A DNA stretch of 52,873 nucleotides from Mesostigma viride (taxonomy: Eukaryota > Streptophyta > Mesostigmatophyceae > Mesostigmatales > Mesostigmataceae). Below the pieces are notes generated by a model. It was not told the origin of the DNA, did not search any database, and was given only the letters and a program-made list of their open reading frames with translations. Location of the stretch: the NCBI GenBank assembly GCA_009746045.1, contig RPFO01000629.1:842801-895673 (forward strand), given 5' to 3'. A program made the translations under genes and the position numbers. This document shows, one piece after another, positions 9,801 to 20,433 of the stretch. How positions within the stretch are numbered: the stretch's first letter is position 1; each line of letters begins with the position of its first letter.

Positions 9801-10014
9801 ACAGCCCGTCATTTTGGGTGATTGCCCGAAACCGCGAGAAAACGCCGTTCCCTGCAACAGCGGTTTGGACGGCTGTTGGTGGTGCATTGATGGCACCTGG
9901 CAACAATGAAGATGCTGCAAAGCTGCAACTACTTGCACCCTGCCGTGCCACTGACGCAGCTAGCGTCGATGACAGCTTGAATAGGCCTTTGACACCTCTC
10001 GGTAACACAGTCAT
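6898..10014 (-). CDS. Mitochondrial large-subunit ribosomal protein uL2m (nuclear, 3 exons)
   Basis: Three minus-strand exons, 10,014-9,376, 8,110-7,926 and 7,213-6,898, join in frame with GT-AG borders (phases 0 and 2) to give 379 residues. uL2 binds 23S-type rRNA beside the peptidyl-transferase centre. The family blocks follow in order: [34 protein letters not shown] and [11 protein letters not shown] in exon 1; [20 protein letters not shown] and [12 protein letters not shown] in exon 2; [32 protein letters not shown] and a basic tail in exon 3. ATG 10,014 is chosen because what follows ([15 protein letters not shown], then about 100 Ser/Ala/Arg-rich residues) looks like a mitochondrial targeting peptide. 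The exon 3 block matches the classic L2 signature. A plastid copy is less likely, since plastid L2 is normally plastid-encoded. Intron 1 holds a 720-bp microsatellite. Confidence 0.93.
7214..7925 (-). other. uL2m intron 2
   Basis: GT at 7,925-7,924 and AG at 7,215-7,214, preceded by a poly-C tract on the sense strand. No embedded gene or repeat recognised. Confidence 0.85.
8128..8850. repeat. (TTGG)n / (TCGG)n compound microsatellite
   Basis: About 86 tandem TTGG units (8,129-8,472), a short TTTG/TGTG interruption, five TTGG units, then about 65 TCGG units (8,504-8,750) with one 3-base slip near 8,592, then a mixed TTGG/TCGG/GTGG decay zone. It lies in intron 1 of uL2m, directly upstream of the exon 2 acceptor in the sense direction. 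The long ORFs across it are artefacts of the period. Confidence 0.98.
9241..9289 (-). repeat. Intronic copy of uL2m exon 1 3' end and donor
   Basis: CACCCACCTTGAGCTTCTC and TTGAGGATGTATG here match CACCCACCTTAAGCTTCTC and TTGAGGATGTATG at 9,371-9,404, which is the exon 1 end and its splice donor. The copy lies 128 bp downstream in the intron (sense direction). The stretch between also has repeated GATGTA-T-CTAGY words. Confidence 0.75.
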
Positions 10015-11294
10015 TCTTCTCGGACGGTATGGGCGCACTTCTCAGTGTACCTTGATAAGCACACTATACCCACACCCGGGAAAAATGCATTGGCTGCGCC
10101 ATTCTACCCTACAGTGCACGGGACACTTCCGCAAGTCAACAGACCTCCGACTGCCCTGGCAAGAACGAAGGTCTAGGTAGGAGGATGCACTGTTGCAACC
10201 ACCAAACCTCTATTTACATAAGGAGTTTGAGAGTTGGTGCAGAAGTGGAGCGAGAAGCCAGCATCCCACAAAGAAGTCCTCTTCCCATGAAAGTGGCACT
10301 ACGACAGCGAGCCGAGGAAAGTATCAAGCATTGCATAGCGGTGCCATAGCTTCTCCCACCCTGCTATGACTCTTACTGCCTGTCTCTCATGGCTCCGACT
10401 CGCCCTGCGCGCAGTTAACAGTGATAAAACCTGAAGTAATCATGGTGACCGTGGCTGCTGCTGACATACCTACCAGAGCCGAGACTCGAGACGTCTTGTT
10501 TATGTTTGTTAGTTGTTACTGCCGTTCGTGCATCGACTGCAGCTCGCGGCGCGGCGCGGCGAGCAACGTGACCAACACTAATTTAACTTTGACCAGGATT
10601 GTGCGGAATGCGGATTGTGGCAAATGTGGCATAATCGCAGATGTCAGTTACCGTACGACGCTAGCACTCGGTCAGTCTGTCATTTCTACTAAGAGAATTA
10701 CCATGCAAGAGCCGTCCATGGCCATAAATGTGCTTTACTATTGTTGACGGTTCTTTAGAATGCTGACTGACTGACTAGGTCTGACTGCTGTTGTTGTTGT
10801 TGAGGCCCACGCCGCACATGGTCTGTCTGACTAACTGACGGTAGTTGGAACGGATTTCCGTACTGAAGCGGACGGCAAGGGACATTCGCTTGCCATGTGG
10901 AGCTGTATGATACACCAGCAGCTGGATTGCTGGCACAACCAGCCGCTCTATTTTGAGATGCGCCCGTTAGGTGACTACATGTGCTCTCGTGATGAACGAG
11001 GCAACGTGCTAATTTTCTGGCTATGAACCGAAGGGGAATTACAGATAATTGGGAAGCAGATACTACGCTTTGGAAGTGATACGTGAAATGAAAATTTTCC
11101 TTCTAGGTTTCTCGCTGACTGTAAAGCTTGGTGTGGAAGACTGGTGTGCTTTTGCATGGCGTGACAATGGGCATATTGACGAACATTGACAGATAACGAG
11201 CTCTGGCAAACCTTTTAATCCCGTTGACTCAAGCTGATATCTGTCCTGGTTGCTAGAACTAAATCGAGGCCAGATAGACCCGACGCCTTCGGCA
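10015..11294. promoter_or_regulatory. Divergent promoter region between uL2m and the coiled-coil gene
   Basis: 1,280 bp separate the two start codons, which face away from each other, so both 5' UTRs and promoters must lie here. I see no TATA box or gene; only short TGACT-type and TGT-type runs near 10,760-10,850. Confidence 0.5.
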
Positions 11295-14200
11295 ATGGCG
11301 GAATTTTTCCGACCAAGCACAAGTGGGTCAAGGCCAGGAACCGGGGCGTCTAGACCAGGAACGAGTAGCGGATCACCCAAGCCTCGCGCGTTGGATTTTA
11401 TAAATGCTACTGGTAAAGCCCCTCCTACCACCAGTCGGGGGGCGTCGCCCCGAACGGCATCACGGTGGGGAGGCGCCACACCCGGTTCTGCTGCCAGGAA
11501 AGAGGCTATTTTGGGGTATCTGGTGGCCGTCATGCGAGAAAAATTCGCAGTAAGTACACACATTTACATTTTTGTCTCTCGTCACTTACACACATTTACA
11601 TGTTTGTCTCTCGTCACTTTCTTCCCTTGCAGATGACGCCCTCCATACCCAGATTTCTGAAATCTCCTGGGATTACCGGGGCAATATGCAGAGCTTCCCT
11701 GATTTGTGGCATAGACGTTAAACGTCCCATCGCAGGAGACGCGGTGCATATTAGTGCAGCTATCCATAGGCGAGGGCGAACACATTGAGAATGGCTTTGC
11801 AACTTCAGAATATCTTCGCCCACGACATCCAAGCCTTTTTAAATCTAACTGCTTTATCCTAGATGTTGAGATCCCATTGCTCTGCTGGGGCGCGGCATGC
11901 CAGCATGACCGAGGGTGGTGCCCAGACATGCCACTGTGTCACCAGGCACGCATGATAGTCCCCACAGTGTAGAGTATTATTGAAACAAGTACCATAGACA
12001 CGGGCACAGCGGACAGAAGGACCGTAGTGGCCCTTATATCAGTACGCATAATTATGTACGAATCGCCCTCGTACGGGCTGAAAAAAAAACTCCTTCCGGC
12101 CTCGTACTACCCAAGACATCTCCTTCAGATAGTATACATAGTAGTAGTAGATATACATGTTAGGGACTACCAGAGGGTATATACCTTAGAGCACCCTGAA
12201 ATATTTACCCTGACAATATACCTACGTACTGTAATTTTTTTTTAAATAAAAGTTAACATACACGTAACAAAAATTCCAAAAACTCTCTGTACGATAATTA
12301 AGCGTACATGTAAAGGGCCACTAGGGTATAACAGGAAAAGAAATGAGCATTCCGTACACTCCCGTCCCTTTTTCCAAAGCAGGTCTCCACTTCGCTCGTT
12401 GTAATGAGATTGAGAGCACTTGTGAAAGGTTTCGGCGGTTTCCCAACATGGCTACAGTAATTAACCACGGCTGTGTTATAGTTCCTGATCCCCTATTCAC
12501 AGTAGCTTTATTTCATTACCGGTGTTCACCCACTGCACTTTCCTCGTGACATCAGGATGAAACCTGCATGCCCCATGGTGCCTGGCTCTTTCCCTCCCCT
12601 TGGGCCGCCCTTCCTTACTCCCTTCCCCCCCCCCCCCCCCCCCTCTCCTGCAGGGCGTGACCAAGGACCTGATATCCCAGGACGTGATCGGCCAGGAGGT
12701 GGTGGCCTACATCAACGCCAACCCGGACATGGAAGAGCCGACGGATGCCGACATGGCGGCGGTGGAGGAAAAGATCAAGGCGCGGTTGCAGAATGCGCCG
12801 CCGCCATCACGGGGGCGCACCGCAGGGTACAGCGCATCCCCTCCCCGCTCGCCCGCACCAAAGGACAGCAGCCGGCCAGGGAGTACGTCCCCGCCACCCC
12901 CTTTATCTTTCCCTTCAGCTCTACCGTGTGCAGGCAATGAAGTGTAGTAGTAAAGTAGGATATGTTTGAGGTGTTCCATGGCGCGGAGGCTAATTCCAAC
13001 CCCTTGTGTAGCAACCTGCCACACGCTCACAAGGCTCTGCGCTCACAAGGCTCTGCGCTCACAAGGCTCTGCGCTCCCTACCATTCCCTACCTTTGCTGC
13101 TCGCGTGTCTCCATCCCCTGTCCCCCCTTCGCCCCCACAACCTCCCCCTCCCCTTTGTCTCTCTTCCTCCGGCCCTTTCTCCATCCCCTTTTCTTCTGCC
13201 CCCCTCTCCCCCTCTTCCCCTCTTCCCCTCTTTCCCTCTTTCCCTCTTTTCCCTCTCACCCTCTTTCTCTCTTCCCTCCTCTCCACCCCCTTCACCCTCT
13301 CTTTCCCCCTCTTCCCTTTCCTCCCCATCTTTCCAACCCTTCACCCCCCCTCCTCCCCTCTTTCCCTCTTTTCACTCTCACCCTCTTCTCTCTTCCCTCC
13401 TCTCCACCCCCTTCACCCTCTCTCTCCTCTCTTTCCTTTCCTCCGCGCCTCTCATCCCCTCGTCGTCCCCCCTCCCCCCACCAGCGGGTAGCGCGTCCCT
13501 GCTGAGCCCGAGCGCGGCCAGCAGCAGCAGCACTGAGAAGCTCAAGGCGCTGCGCCGCGCGCTGCAGCGGGGGGAGGAGGACGAGTGGAGTGTAATATCC
13601 AAGTTCGAGGCGGAGCGCATGACAGTGGAGGAGCGCAAGAAGAAGGAGATCGAGCGTGAGCGGCAGCTGCTGATTAAAAAGGAGCTGGACGTGCAGGTGA
13701 GGGGGCCGGGAACTAAACAACCTGGACCATATGATGAGAGTTTGTTGCACTAAACAACCTAGACCATATGATAAGAGTTTGTTGCACTAAACAACCTAGA
13801 CCATATGATAAGAGTTTGTTGCACTTTTATAAGAGACTCGTGTCACCCGCTGGCTCCGCCCAGCCCCAAACGGCAGTCCTAGCAGCCAACCAACCCGCGT
13901 GCAACTCACGTTTTGGTATCCGAGCTGGCAACCAACCCTCGTGCAGCCCGCGTTTTAGTATTCTATTCTACACCTGGATTGGGCGTAGCTTTGAGACCCT
14001 CCCACCATTGGCCCCTTTCGCTTCCAATTTTTGGATTGGTCGCGCACTCGGGGAGCTCCCCATAGTCGAGGAAAGGTGGTAATCCCTTATTTTTAAGAGT
14101 AGATTGGGCGCGAGCGGCAGCTGCTGATCAAGTAGCTGGACGTTCAGTAGCTGGACGTGCAGGTGAGGGGGACGCACACACGCTACCGTGGCAGTCACGT

Positions 14201-17200
14201 CGCTGGGGAGGGGAACCTGAGTGATGTGCCTGGCTGCCTCCTTGTTCCCCACGACCCATGCCCTTCTATCCTAGCACAAGCTAGGGCACCCTCCCTCCTG
14301 GTTGTGTATAGGGGTTGAATTTTCCTTTTGGTGCCCACTTGACGCAGTCACGTACTTTGAATTATTTTATTAATCCTAGCACAGCACAGGCTTGCCCACT
14401 GTACCATTACTCACGCCATCGCCGCCCCCTTTCCCCTCCTCCCCTCTCCCCCATCTCCTGATTACAAATATATCGTCACCCGACCCGACTCATGGTGCCC
14501 CCCGTTTGCCGTGTGTCATTATGTGCTCCCCATGCCTGCTGCTACTGTCACTGTGCGGTGCCCAGATCCTGGAGCGTGAGCTGCGCAAGCAGAAGGAGAA
14601 GGAGGAGGACATGGCGGTCGGCAAGATGCTGGAGGCCGACGTGGAGCGGCACAAGGAGGAGGAGAAGAGGAAGGAGGTGAGTAGGAGAGTAAGGGAGTGA
14701 GACAAGGAGGAGGAGAAGAGAAAGGAGTTGAGGAGGAGGAGGAGGAGGAGGAGGAGGAGGAGGAGGGGGAGGAGGAGGAGGAGGGGGAGGAGGAGGAGGA
14801 GGAGGAGGAGGAGGAGGAGGAGGAGGAGGAGGAGGAGGGGGAGGGGGAGGGGGAGGAGGGAGGAGGAGGAGGAAGGGGGAGGGGAGGGGAGGGGAGGGGG
14901 AGGGGGAGGGGGAGGGGGAGGGGGAGGGGGAGGGGAGGGGGAGGGGGAGGGGGAGGGGGAGGGGGAGGGGAGGGGAGGGGGAGGGGGAGGGGAGGGGGAG
15001 GGGAGGGGGGGGGGGGGGGGGGGGGGGAGGAGTTAGGTTAATATTGTGCGGAGTTAGGTTAATATTTTGCCACTCGGCTTCTAAGGTTCCGCACAATGTT
15101 ACCAGCGATAACCACTGCTGGTCAACCAAAGTTCATGCGCGCATTAACTTTGGTTGACCAGCGAGTGGTAATGTTGTGCGGAACCTTGGGAGCCGAGCGG
15201 CAAAAGGTTTCCGCACAATATTAACCCAACTGGAGGGGGAGGGGGAGGGGGAGGAGGAGGGGGAGGGGGAGGGGAGAAGAAGGAGGTGAGGAGAAGAAGA
15301 GAAAGGGGGTGACACAAAGAGGGGGAACGGGTGAGATAAGGAGGGGAGGCATGGGGGAAAGGGGGATAACGGGAGCACAGGACAAGTGCTGGGGAAAGGG
15401 GCTTGTAGACAACGGGCTTTCAGACATGAGCTTGCAGGGAATGGGCTCTTGGAAGTAGTGTTCCTAGAAGTGCCAGCCGGCGCCATTCCTTGTCAGTTTG
15501 GGTCCGCAGGGCTAGGGCACAAACACCAGACCAGGTGACCAATGGTGGACTGTGCCTTCTGGTGCCATTCCTGTGCACCGGCTCGCCACACTTCTGGGGT
15601 CTTGGTTGAATCACACTGCCTCCAAGAGCCGCGTCACACTCTCAAGTATTGAGTGTGCGGCGAGTTTGCATCCGCCCATGTGCCTTGTGCCACCCTCTGT
15701 CAGCTCCTTCTCCCACTGTGTCCGCTTGGCAAGGATCGGCGTGCGCTTATTGCTCCCTTACAGTTGTGCGCGTGTGTCAGCGTGGCCCTTATTTCGATAG
15801 TGGCAGCTGTTGGTTGTCCATCAGGAGGAGGGGACAGAGCCTGCTGCCTGCCACCTGTATGACTGCCGTCGTGCCCGCCTGCTTCTAGCGCCAACCTTGA
15901 CCCATCGGGGTGGTGTTGAGTGCCCGAGTAGCTGCTAGTCGAAGTTTTGTGTCCAATCACATCAAAAAGTAAAGCTACCGCTTTTCATCTTGTGTTGTAG
16001 ATGCTGACACACGCAGGAAACCAGCACTGGTCCTGGCTGCTGTCTCGCCCACGTGACCACTGAAGTTATTCACATGTGTGCATGCGATATCTGTGTGCAT
16101 CTCTCTGCGTTGATGCCTTCACATGCGTGCTTGTGTGCATGCATGTGTGCGCATGCGTGTGCGTGTGTATGTTGGCCCACATGCGCGCAGGAGGAGCGCA
16201 TGCAGGTGCAGCAGCGCCTCAAGGAGGAGCGCGAGATCCAGAGGAAGGAGATGGCTGCTGCGCGCGAGGCCGAGAGCAAGGAGAGGGAGCGTGCAGAGGA
16301 AGAGATTCGAAACAAGGCCGTGCGCGACACACTGGTGGGTGGGCAAGGCCGTGCGCGACACACGGGTGGGTGGGCAAAGCAAGGCACATGTGGGTGGACA
16401 AGGCCGCACACGACACACGGGTGGGTGTCGCACATGCTGGTGGCTCTCAATGGATTGTGCCTGAAGGTTTGCCCCCATTTGCTTGTCCTTACTGGCAGAA
16501 GTGGCAGCTCCTAATAGGTTCCAGTGTTTCAGGCCTTGGTCACCGGCACCCTGCCCCTCCAGGGATACTGCTAGTCACGTGCAAGCTGGAAAGGTGTCAA
16601 CGTGTATTTTCTTGCAAACAAGCACATGCTCACGTTCCTGCAGCAAAGTACTTCAGGGAGGATGGCTAGGCTTACGCTCTTGAAATCCCCATCTAATGCT
16701 TACGGTTTACCCTCTATTTGAGCCTGGTGCCTCACCTTGCGGGCTCCATCCATCGCTTCTTTTGTATTGGCCGCTCCATCTGCCTGGGTTATGATGAACT
16801 GCACTGGGCACTGACATCTGCTGATGCACAAGCAGTCGGGCCTAGAAAACCCGTTTCTGAACCCACAGGGCTCAGGAGAGCCTCATGAAACACTCCCTGG
16901 GTCCTTGTGGCAACATTGCCAGCCCAGCATCCTCCATATATTTATCTTCGCAACGCCCCTATCTTTCCGCCCATCGGTACAAATAGCAAGAATTTTCTAC
17001 CCCTTTCTCTGCCTGGACCATTCCTGCGTTGGTATGTAACCTGCTTCAACAATCTTGAATGCCATGCTGGATGCCGCATGCTAAACATCACCCATCGGTG
17101 CTGACCCAAACTCTAGTCACATTCTCATCGTGTGTCTCCCGTCATGTCCCTTGACCTGACCGACCTGTTCCTCCCAACCTGTTCTCTTGCCCTGTTCCTG

Positions 17201-20200
17201 CCAACCTGTTTCCTTCACCTGCTCCTGCCAACCTGTTTCCTTCACCTGCTCCTGCCAACCTGTTTTCTTACCCTGTTCCTGCCAACCTGTTCTCTTGCCC
17301 TGTTCCTGCCAACCTGTATCCCATGCCCGGCTTGCCCGTGTTTCCTTTACCCCACTTTTCGCGTGCCGCATGCCAGAAATTCCGCGCGGACGAGGAGGCG
17401 GCGCGCGAGGCGGCCAAGGCGCGCATGAAGGCGATGATCGAGGAGAACGAGCGCAACAAGGCTGTCAAGCAGGAGCAGAAGGCCGCGCTGGCGGCAGAGG
17501 ACATCAAGCGGCAGGAGGAGTTTGCCAAGGTGGGCGCCATGGTGTGACGATGGATACGTAGAGTTGCGAAGATGACCATTGGTAGCGTGCCGCCGAGGAC
17601 ATCAAGCGGCAGGAAGAGTTCGCCAAGGATGGGGTTGTAAGTATGATGGATGTTCAATGCCAATCTAGCGCACCTTTCATCCATTCAGAAATAAACCCTA
17701 AAGTTCACAAGAGAGTCAGGACTACTTCTCACGAGGCGGCCAGGGGGGCGCAGCGTGGGTGTGGTATGCCTCGATACGAGATCGATTGGGAGCAGGGCAG
17801 GGGACCATGAGACAAGCCGTGGGTTGATGTGCGAGGTGGAAGAATCATGGGTCTTGGATCAGTCTCGGGGTTTGGAAGAATGTTGGGGTTTTGAAGAATC
17901 TTGGGGTTTGGAAGAATCTTGAGTCTTGGGAGAATCATGGGCACTTTCTTGTGGGTGTGGTTAGGGGGTACAGTAGCACGTGCGTGTGCCATGTTGGAGA
18001 TGGCACGGGAACGGGGTGGGCTCATGGGAAGAAGGAAGGAGAAGAGCTTGTTTCGGTTCAGGCTCAGCCTGGTTCAGCTCAGGAGGCTGTGCGGACGTCT
18101 TTGCTAGGATCACGCGGTAGGAGGGCCAGACAAGCAGCTCGGCATTCGCTGCTGTCCAGATACCCGCGTGTGGCCATGTGATCACTTCAGCCAAGGCTCT
18201 GGCTGGGGCCTCCTCGCCGAGCTGTGCATCGACATGGCTTCCCTTGCTGCTGCGATGACTTGGCTCAGTTCCCATGCAAGTGTGGGCGCATCGGCAAACA
18301 GTCAGAGCGTGATGGTCAGATAGATAATGAGATGATAATGCTGACGTTATGCCCGTGTGTGATGTATGCATGTGTGTGCGCGCCTCGCATGGGATGTGTG
18401 CTGGCACGTGCCGCGCAGGCGGTGGAGGCCCAGGAGCGTGCGCGGACCCAGCAGTTTGAGAAGATCAAGGAGTACCAGGCCAAGAAGTTTGAGCTGGCGC
18501 TGCAGCGCGAGCCCCCGCGCTTTAACGTGAGAACGCACGCTCGCACACATTCACAAGCACAGGCACTCACACACACAGAAACACAGCCCCCCTCACTGTA
18601 TGTAGCTATGCTGGCTGCCCTGACTGCATCCCCTGGTGGCTTGCTGCCGCCTGTTCTGCATCTGCTGCACAATGTCTGTAGAAGAAGAGGTCGCCTCTGC
18701 GGAAAACATGCATCCACCATCCGGCCAGCATGCCAGCACACTGGCACGCAGTGGTATGCGCCCCCTGTGGATTCCCTTGGATCGGCAGAAGTCTTCTGGC
18801 CCATCTGGGTCACCCTCTGGCCGGGATGTACTGTTGACAAGCCAAAGGACTTCCCCTTACTTTCTTCTTTGGCCTGCATTTATCGTTCACCCACCAAAGG
18901 AGTTTACCCTTGCTTTCTTCTTCTGCCTGCTTGTTGGTGACCAGCCTAAGGACTTCCCCTTGCTTTCTTCTTTGGCCTGCACTTGTAGTTCACCAGCTGG
19001 AGGAGTGACTCTACTTCCTTCCTTGCCTGCTTTTTTACCCCCCTGTTCGTCCGCATGATCATTCCTTCTTCAGCCGGAGGAGTGGGAGGCCAAGTACGCG
19101 AAACTGCGCGAGGAGAAGCTTGTGCTGGAGGAGCAGAACAAGCTCAAGGAGGCCGAGGAGAAGGCGGCACAGATGAAGCGCATGCTCGCGCAGCAGCTCA
19201 AGGAGAAGGAGGTGAGCGGCGCGCTCCCTGCTGGAAGGTTGAGGCCTTGGGGGTGGAACAAGGGCTTGCTTGGGAGGAGGTGAGCATGGTTAGAACTATG
19301 AAAGGAGGGCGAGCACTGGTGGCTGCTGCCATGCGCTGGCACGAGGAGCACTGGTGGCTGTCATGAGGAGGCGAGTGGTCTGTTACTGGCTAGAACCTTG
19401 GAGCCTTAGAGCGAGGGGTTGCTTGGGACAAAGAGATGAGGAACACCCTCGCGGCTAGAAGCTGAACCTTGAAACGATCCTTCACGAAGCACAGGGTTGC
19501 CGGGTTGCCGGGTTGCTCGTGCTGCTGCCACTCGTCAATCACTCCAAGCATTGGCTACCACTGCTGCCATGCCCTGAATGGCCCCTCTCTGTTGTCGTAG
19601 TTGCATGCATGAGCACAGCTCCACGTGGCACAGTTAGCGGGTGCTCTTCACCTTAAACTTACACGTAGCTGTAACTTTGGAGAGCGACACGGGGCAGGGA
19701 GGCCAGCGACAGGGATTCCAGCGCCTGGCGGTGTGTTGTCTGCAACCAGGAAAGCACCTAACCATCTGCAGCACATTACCCATGGCCCTCTTTCCCCTTG
19801 TCTGCTCCCCTCTCCGCTTCCTCCTTCCCTCGCTCTATGTATCTGGTCTATGTATCTGGTCTTTTGTCTGGCCACCTTGCCGCCGCCTCCCCCCCCCCAT
19901 ACCCCCCCCCTTAATTACTCAGGAGCGCCGCAAGCAGGTTCAGATGGAGGAGGCGGAAGTGGCGGAGATGATCCGCGTCAACAACGAGCAGCTGGCGGCG
20001 CAGAAGGAGGCCGCCCGCAAGTTGGAGGCGGAGAAGAAGCTCAAAATACGAGCGGAGCTGGAGGCACAGATACGGTGAGGGTACTATAGGATGACGATAA
20101 GGGGCATATGCATGCAGCTGGAGGCACAAAGATGGCGAGGGTGATAGAATGACAATAATGGTTGAAAGAGTAACAATCTGGGTATAAATAGGGGTACAGA

Positions 20201-20433
20201 TACAGGTTTCCCAATTGCATCCAAAACTCAGGTCGCCTCTCCTGTGCCCCTGTCCTACGTTTTAACTAGCCGTCATCCACATGCCTGTTTGGTCCTGGCT
20301 CGGTCTCTTTGGTCTTGTGCCCCCCCTTGTTGCGGGCAGGAGCAACGCGACGCGCAAAGAGGCGGTGATGAATGAGACGGAGCGCAAGCTGAACAACAAA
20401 GTCCTGGAGAAGATCGAGAAGCTGCAGATTTGA
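11295..20433 (+). CDS. Axonemal-type coiled-coil protein (10 exons, 531 aa)
   Basis: Ten exons join with GT-AG borders and consistent phase: 11,295-11,549; 12,654-12,882; 13,485-13,696; 14,566-14,676; 16,191-16,334; 17,377-17,529; 18,419-18,526; 19,074-19,211; 19,923-20,074; 20,340-20,433. The exon 2 donor is the least certain. The N-terminus is Ser/Gly/Arg/Pro-rich and disordered (RPSTSGSRPGTGASRPG). A small helical segment across exons 1-2 follows (ILGYLVAVMREKFAGVTKDL, then VIGQEVVAYINANPD). From exon 3 on it is almost continuous charged coiled coil (ERMTVEERKKKEIERERQ, ERELRKQKEKEEDM, EEWEAKYAKLREEKL), ending KVLEKIEKLQI. This make-up resembles trichohyalin/plectin-like flagella-associated proteins of the axoneme, possibly microtubule-inner proteins. 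I cannot name the orthologue. Six of nine exon-exon junctions from exon 3 on are phase 0. Confidence 0.85.
11553..11622. repeat. Tandem 34-bp duplication in intron 1
   Basis: ACACACATTTACATTT and TTGTCTCTCGTCACTT occur twice in a row directly after the exon 1 donor. The rest of intron 1 (to 12,653) is AT-rich around 12,030-12,340 and ends in a poly-C tract before the acceptor. Confidence 0.8.
13025..13480. repeat. Intron 2 tandem repeats and pyrimidine tract
   Basis: Three tandem 16-bp units (ACAAGGCTCTGCGCTC) at about 13,029-13,078, then roughly 370 bp of C/T-only sequence (CCCTCTTTCCCTC-type) to the exon 3 acceptor. Its purine complement is a candidate for triplex or quadruplex structure. 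Confidence 0.85.
13714..13826. repeat. Tandem 40-bp x 3 repeat, intron 3
   Basis: Three copies of ACTAAACAACCTAGACCATA followed by TGATAAGAGTTTGTTGC, starting 18 bases after the exon 3 donor. Confidence 0.9.
14108..14172 (+). repeat. Intronic copy of exon 3 3' end and donor
   Basis: CGAGCGGCAGCTGCTGATCA through CTGGACGTGCAGGTGAGGGG repeats the end of exon 3 (13,655-13,706) including the GTGAG donor. It carries an in-frame TAG and a further internal triplication of AGTAGCTGGACGT, so it is not usable as an exon. Confidence 0.9.
14268..14386 (+). repeat. Dispersed repeat shared with 24,380-24,490
   Basis: GCTAGGGCACCCTCCCTCCT, TTGAATTTTCCTTTTGGT and TGACGCAGTCACGTAC match the stretch between LINE ORF1 and ORF2 relics at 24,383-24,485. 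It is probably a truncated retroelement fragment inside intron 3. Confidence 0.7.
14701..15030. repeat. Purine-only GGA/GGGGGA tract ending in poly-G
   Basis: It begins as a copy of the exon 4 end (GACAAGGAGGAGGAGAAGAG, 14,701-14,736) and grades into (GGA)n, (GGGGGA)n and a run of about 23 G before 15,027. It has high potential for G-quadruplexes on the plus strand. It lies in intron 4. Confidence 0.95.
15031..15231. mobile_element. Foldback MITE, about 201 bp
   Basis: Near-palindromic element with ends AGTTRGGTTAATATT and inner arms GGTTCCGCACAATGTTACCA / TGGTAATGTTGTGCGGAACC, meeting around the centre CATGCGCGCATTAA. It sits inside the purine tract with GGAGG on both sides, so a target-site duplication cannot be separated from the array. 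No coding capacity. Confidence 0.8.
15232..16190. other. Remainder of intron 4
   Basis: Purine-rich decay of the array to about 15,350, then unique sequence, then a TGTGTGCATGCG-rich stretch at 16,070-16,180 before the exon 5 acceptor. No gene seen. Confidence 0.6.
16345..16430 (+). repeat. Intronic copies of exon 5 3' end and donor
   Basis: The 31-bp unit spanning the exon 5 border (AAGGCCGTGCGCGACACACT then GGTGGGTGGGC, 16,314-16,344) is followed directly by three increasingly diverged copies at 16,345, 16,376 and 16,400. Each copy keeps a GTGGGT-type donor. Confidence 0.9.
17163..17325. repeat. Tandem 27-bp x 6 repeat, intron 5
   Basis: Repeated CCAACCTGTT + CTTGCCCTGTTCCTG / TTCACCTGCTCCTG units shortly before the exon 6 acceptor. 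Confidence 0.9.
17589..17633 (+). repeat. Intronic copy of exon 6 3' end
   Basis: GAGGACATCAAGCGGCAGGA and GAGTTCGCCAAGG repeat the exon 6 end at 17,497-17,529 (AEDIKRQEEFAK). In the copy the base after the border is altered (GGATGGGG instead of GGTGGGC), so the donor GT is lost. Confidence 0.9.
17835..17945. repeat. Short tandem repeat, intron 6
   Basis: Degenerate repeats of TTGGGGTTTGGAAGAATCTT-type units. The rest of intron 6 (17,530-18,418) is unremarkable. Confidence 0.7.
18835..19010. repeat. Tandem repeat of about 65 bp, intron 7
   Basis: Three diverged units with AAGGACTTCCCCTTGCTTTC, TTCTTTGGCCTGC and a TTCACCA stretch. Confidence 0.8.
19212..19922. other. Intron 8 of the coiled-coil gene
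   Basis: Contains loosely repeated words around GCTTGCTTGGG and GGTTAGAAC / GGCTAGAAC (19,235-19,450) and three GGGTTGCC units near 19,495-19,515, then a C-rich tract before the acceptor at 19,921-19,922. No gene. Confidence 0.6.
20114..20160 (+). repeat. Intronic copy of exon 9 3' end and donor region
   Basis: CAGCTGGAGGCACAAAGATG, GCGAGGGTGATAGAATGACA repeat 20,055-20,100 (GAGCTGGAGGCACAGATACG, GTGAGGGTACTATAGGATGA), i.e. the exon 9 end plus the first bases of the intron. Confidence 0.85.

Noticed and set aside
12962-13753. 263-codon Pro/Ser/Leu-rich ORF
   Set aside because: Most of it reads through the pyrimidine tract of intron 2; only its end (exon 3) is real.
14548-15129. Poly-Pro ORF on the minus strand and poly-Glu/Arg ORFs on the plus strand
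   Set aside because: Shadows of the purine tract in intron 4.
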